In this document: one piece after another, positions 6,310-7,051 of the stretch
How positions within the stretch are numbered: the stretch's first letter is position 1
How the letters are laid out: every line of letters begins with the position of its first letter
Assembly (NCBI GenBank): GCA_007130345.1
Contig: SLSP01000459.1
Span: forward strand, 1 to 7,051
DNA length: 7,051 nt
Source: Thermoflexales bacterium
Lineage (GTDB): Bacteria > Chloroflexota > Anaerolineae > B4-G1 > SLSP01
Reading direction: 5' to 3'
The notes under the pieces: generated by a model
What the model was told of the DNA's origin: nothing
Databases searched by the model: none
What the model saw: the letters and a program-made list of their open reading frames with translations, nothing else
Made by a program: the position numbers and the translations under genes

Positions 6310-6318
6310 TGATTGCGG

Positions 6319-7014
6319 ATGCCGGAAGAAACTATACAACAACCAACGTCTATCGAAGAAATTACGCCCAAAATGAAGCTCAAGGGGAAAGTTACCCGCA
6401 CAGAATTGTACGGGGCTTTTGTCGATTTGGGTGTGGAGCGCGAAGGGCTGATTCACATCTCCCGCCTCTCGACCAAACGGATTAAGAAAGTCACCGACAT
6501 CGTGAATGAAGGCGACGAAGTCGAGGTCTGGGTGCTGAATGTGGACCCCGAGTTGGGTCGCATCGGCCTGACCCTGGTGGAACCTCCCCAGGTGGACTGG
6601 AGCGAGATCTCCGAGGGCCAGGTACTCACCGGCAAAGTCGCGCGCATGGAGCGCTATGGCGCGTTTGTCGATGTGGGCGCCGAGCGTCCCGGCCTACTCC
6701 ACGTGCGCGAGATGGGCCAGTACGTGCGCAACCCCTCAGACATCGTCAAAGAGGGCGAGGAGATCGAGGTCAAGGTCATCAAAGTGGATCGCCGCAAGCG
6801 CCAGATCGATCTCTCGATGCAGTTGGACGCGGGAGATTACCTGGGAGATAGCGAAGACGACGACGAGGCCCCAATGCTCTCGCCAATGGAAATCGCCTTC
6901 CGCGAAGCGCAGGTTGACCAAGAGAAATCCCGGCGCAATCGCCGCAAGCCCAAGCGCCGCAGAAAGCACGAAACGATGGATGACATCTATCGGCGAACGC
7001 TCGATAACAACTAA
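6319..7014 (+). CDS. Two-domain S1 RNA-binding protein
   Basis: A 231-residue soluble protein with two S1 (OB-fold) RNA-binding domains, about residues 17-88 and 98-169. Each carries the core pattern: LKGKVTRTELYGAFVDLG then GLIHIS in the first, LTGKVARMERYGAFVDVG then GLLHV in the second. Both end in the V.VDPELGRIGLTL / VIKVDRRKRQIDLSM strand typical of S1 repeats. An acidic patch follows (SEDDDE, 178-183), then a highly basic stretch (RRNRRKPKRRRK, 205-216) and the C-terminal MDDIYRRTL (220-228). Ribosomal protein S1 of E. coli has six S1 repeats, so this is a shorter relative that probably binds RNA or ribosomes; whether it replaces rpsA cannot be told from the window. It sits 71 bp downstream of smpB with its own strong promoter. 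ATG 6319 is preferred over TTG 6313 on ribosome-binding-site spacing. Confidence 0.92.
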   Translation: MPEETIQQPTSIEEITPKMKLKGKVTRTELYGAFVDLGVEREGLIHISRLSTKRIKKVTDIVNEGDEVEVWVLNVDPELGRIGLTLVEPPQVDWSEISEGQVLTGKVARMERYGAFVDVGAERPGLLHVREMGQYVRNPSDIVKEGEEIEVKVIKVDRRKRQIDLSMQLDAGDYLGDSEDDDEAPMLSPMEIAFREAQVDQEKSRRNRRKPKRRRKHETMDDIYRRTLDNN

Positions 7015-7018
7015 CCGC

Positions 7019-7049
7019 GCTACGTAGCATATACTTCAAGCTAGGAAGT
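7019..7049. other. Two short palindromes after the S1 gene
   Basis: GCTACGTAGC (7019-7028) is a perfect 10-bp palindrome, and ACTTC (7033-7037) pairs with GAAGT (7045-7049) around a 7-nt loop. They begin 4 bp after the S1-protein stop. No T-tract is visible before the window ends, so a terminator function is only a possibility. Confidence 0.3.
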
Positions 7050-7051
7050 CA

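Noticed and set aside
6313..6318. TTG start two codons upstream of the S1 protein ATG
   Set aside because: It would lie only 3 nt from the AAGGAG ribosome-binding site, whereas ATG 6319 is 9 nt away and a stronger start codon.
6248..6318. Intrinsic terminator between smpB and the S1 gene
   Set aside because: No stem followed by a T-tract is present; the promoter boxes occupy nearly the whole gap, so partial read-through is likely.

Overview
The window looks like a piece of a GC-rich bacterial chromosome, most likely from a member of the Chloroflexota (Anaerolineae-like). The best taxonomic marker is the DUF2298 ('Chlor_Arch_YYY') membrane domain at the left edge, a family known mainly from Chloroflexota and some archaea. 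The SmpB sequence and the two-domain S1 protein fit that assignment, but it is an inference and was not searched.

Layout. Positions 2977 down to 1 (minus strand) hold the first 992 codons of one very large membrane protein that runs off the left edge without a stop. It has an N-terminal family-39 (GT-C fold) glycosyltransferase, a long extracytoplasmic region, and then the beginning of a DUF2298 domain. Because no stop lies in the window, it is easily missed by ORF finders that need both ends. Positions 2978-3317 are a 340-bp divergent intergenic region. It has one sigma-70-type promoter at each end, each with its -10 box only 7 bp from the start codon, so both mRNAs are probably leaderless. 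Between the promoters are two oppositely oriented arrays of 7-bp repeats around a core with two perfect 7-bp-stem hairpins.

Positions 3318-6247 (plus strand) form a tight three-gene operon: two tandem paralogous S41 C-terminal processing peptidases (signal anchor, PDZ, Ser/Lys protease), then smpB, whose start overlaps the preceding stop. Positions 6319-7014 encode a two-S1-domain RNA-binding protein with its own consensus promoter (TTGACA-16 bp-TATAAT) and a clear ribosome-binding site. The last 37 bases hold two small palindromes and no recognisable gene.

Functional reading. SmpB delivers tmRNA to stalled ribosomes, so that truncated proteins receive a hydrophobic C-terminal tag. Tail-specific proteases of the S41 family recognise exposed nonpolar C-termini outside the cytoplasm. 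Two such proteases co-transcribed with smpB therefore suggest a protein quality-control operon covering both sides of the membrane. The S1 protein adds a further RNA or translation-related function. The divergent glycosyltransferase is not obviously linked to this theme. I see no defence system, CRISPR array, phage genes, transposase, tRNA, rRNA or tmRNA gene here.
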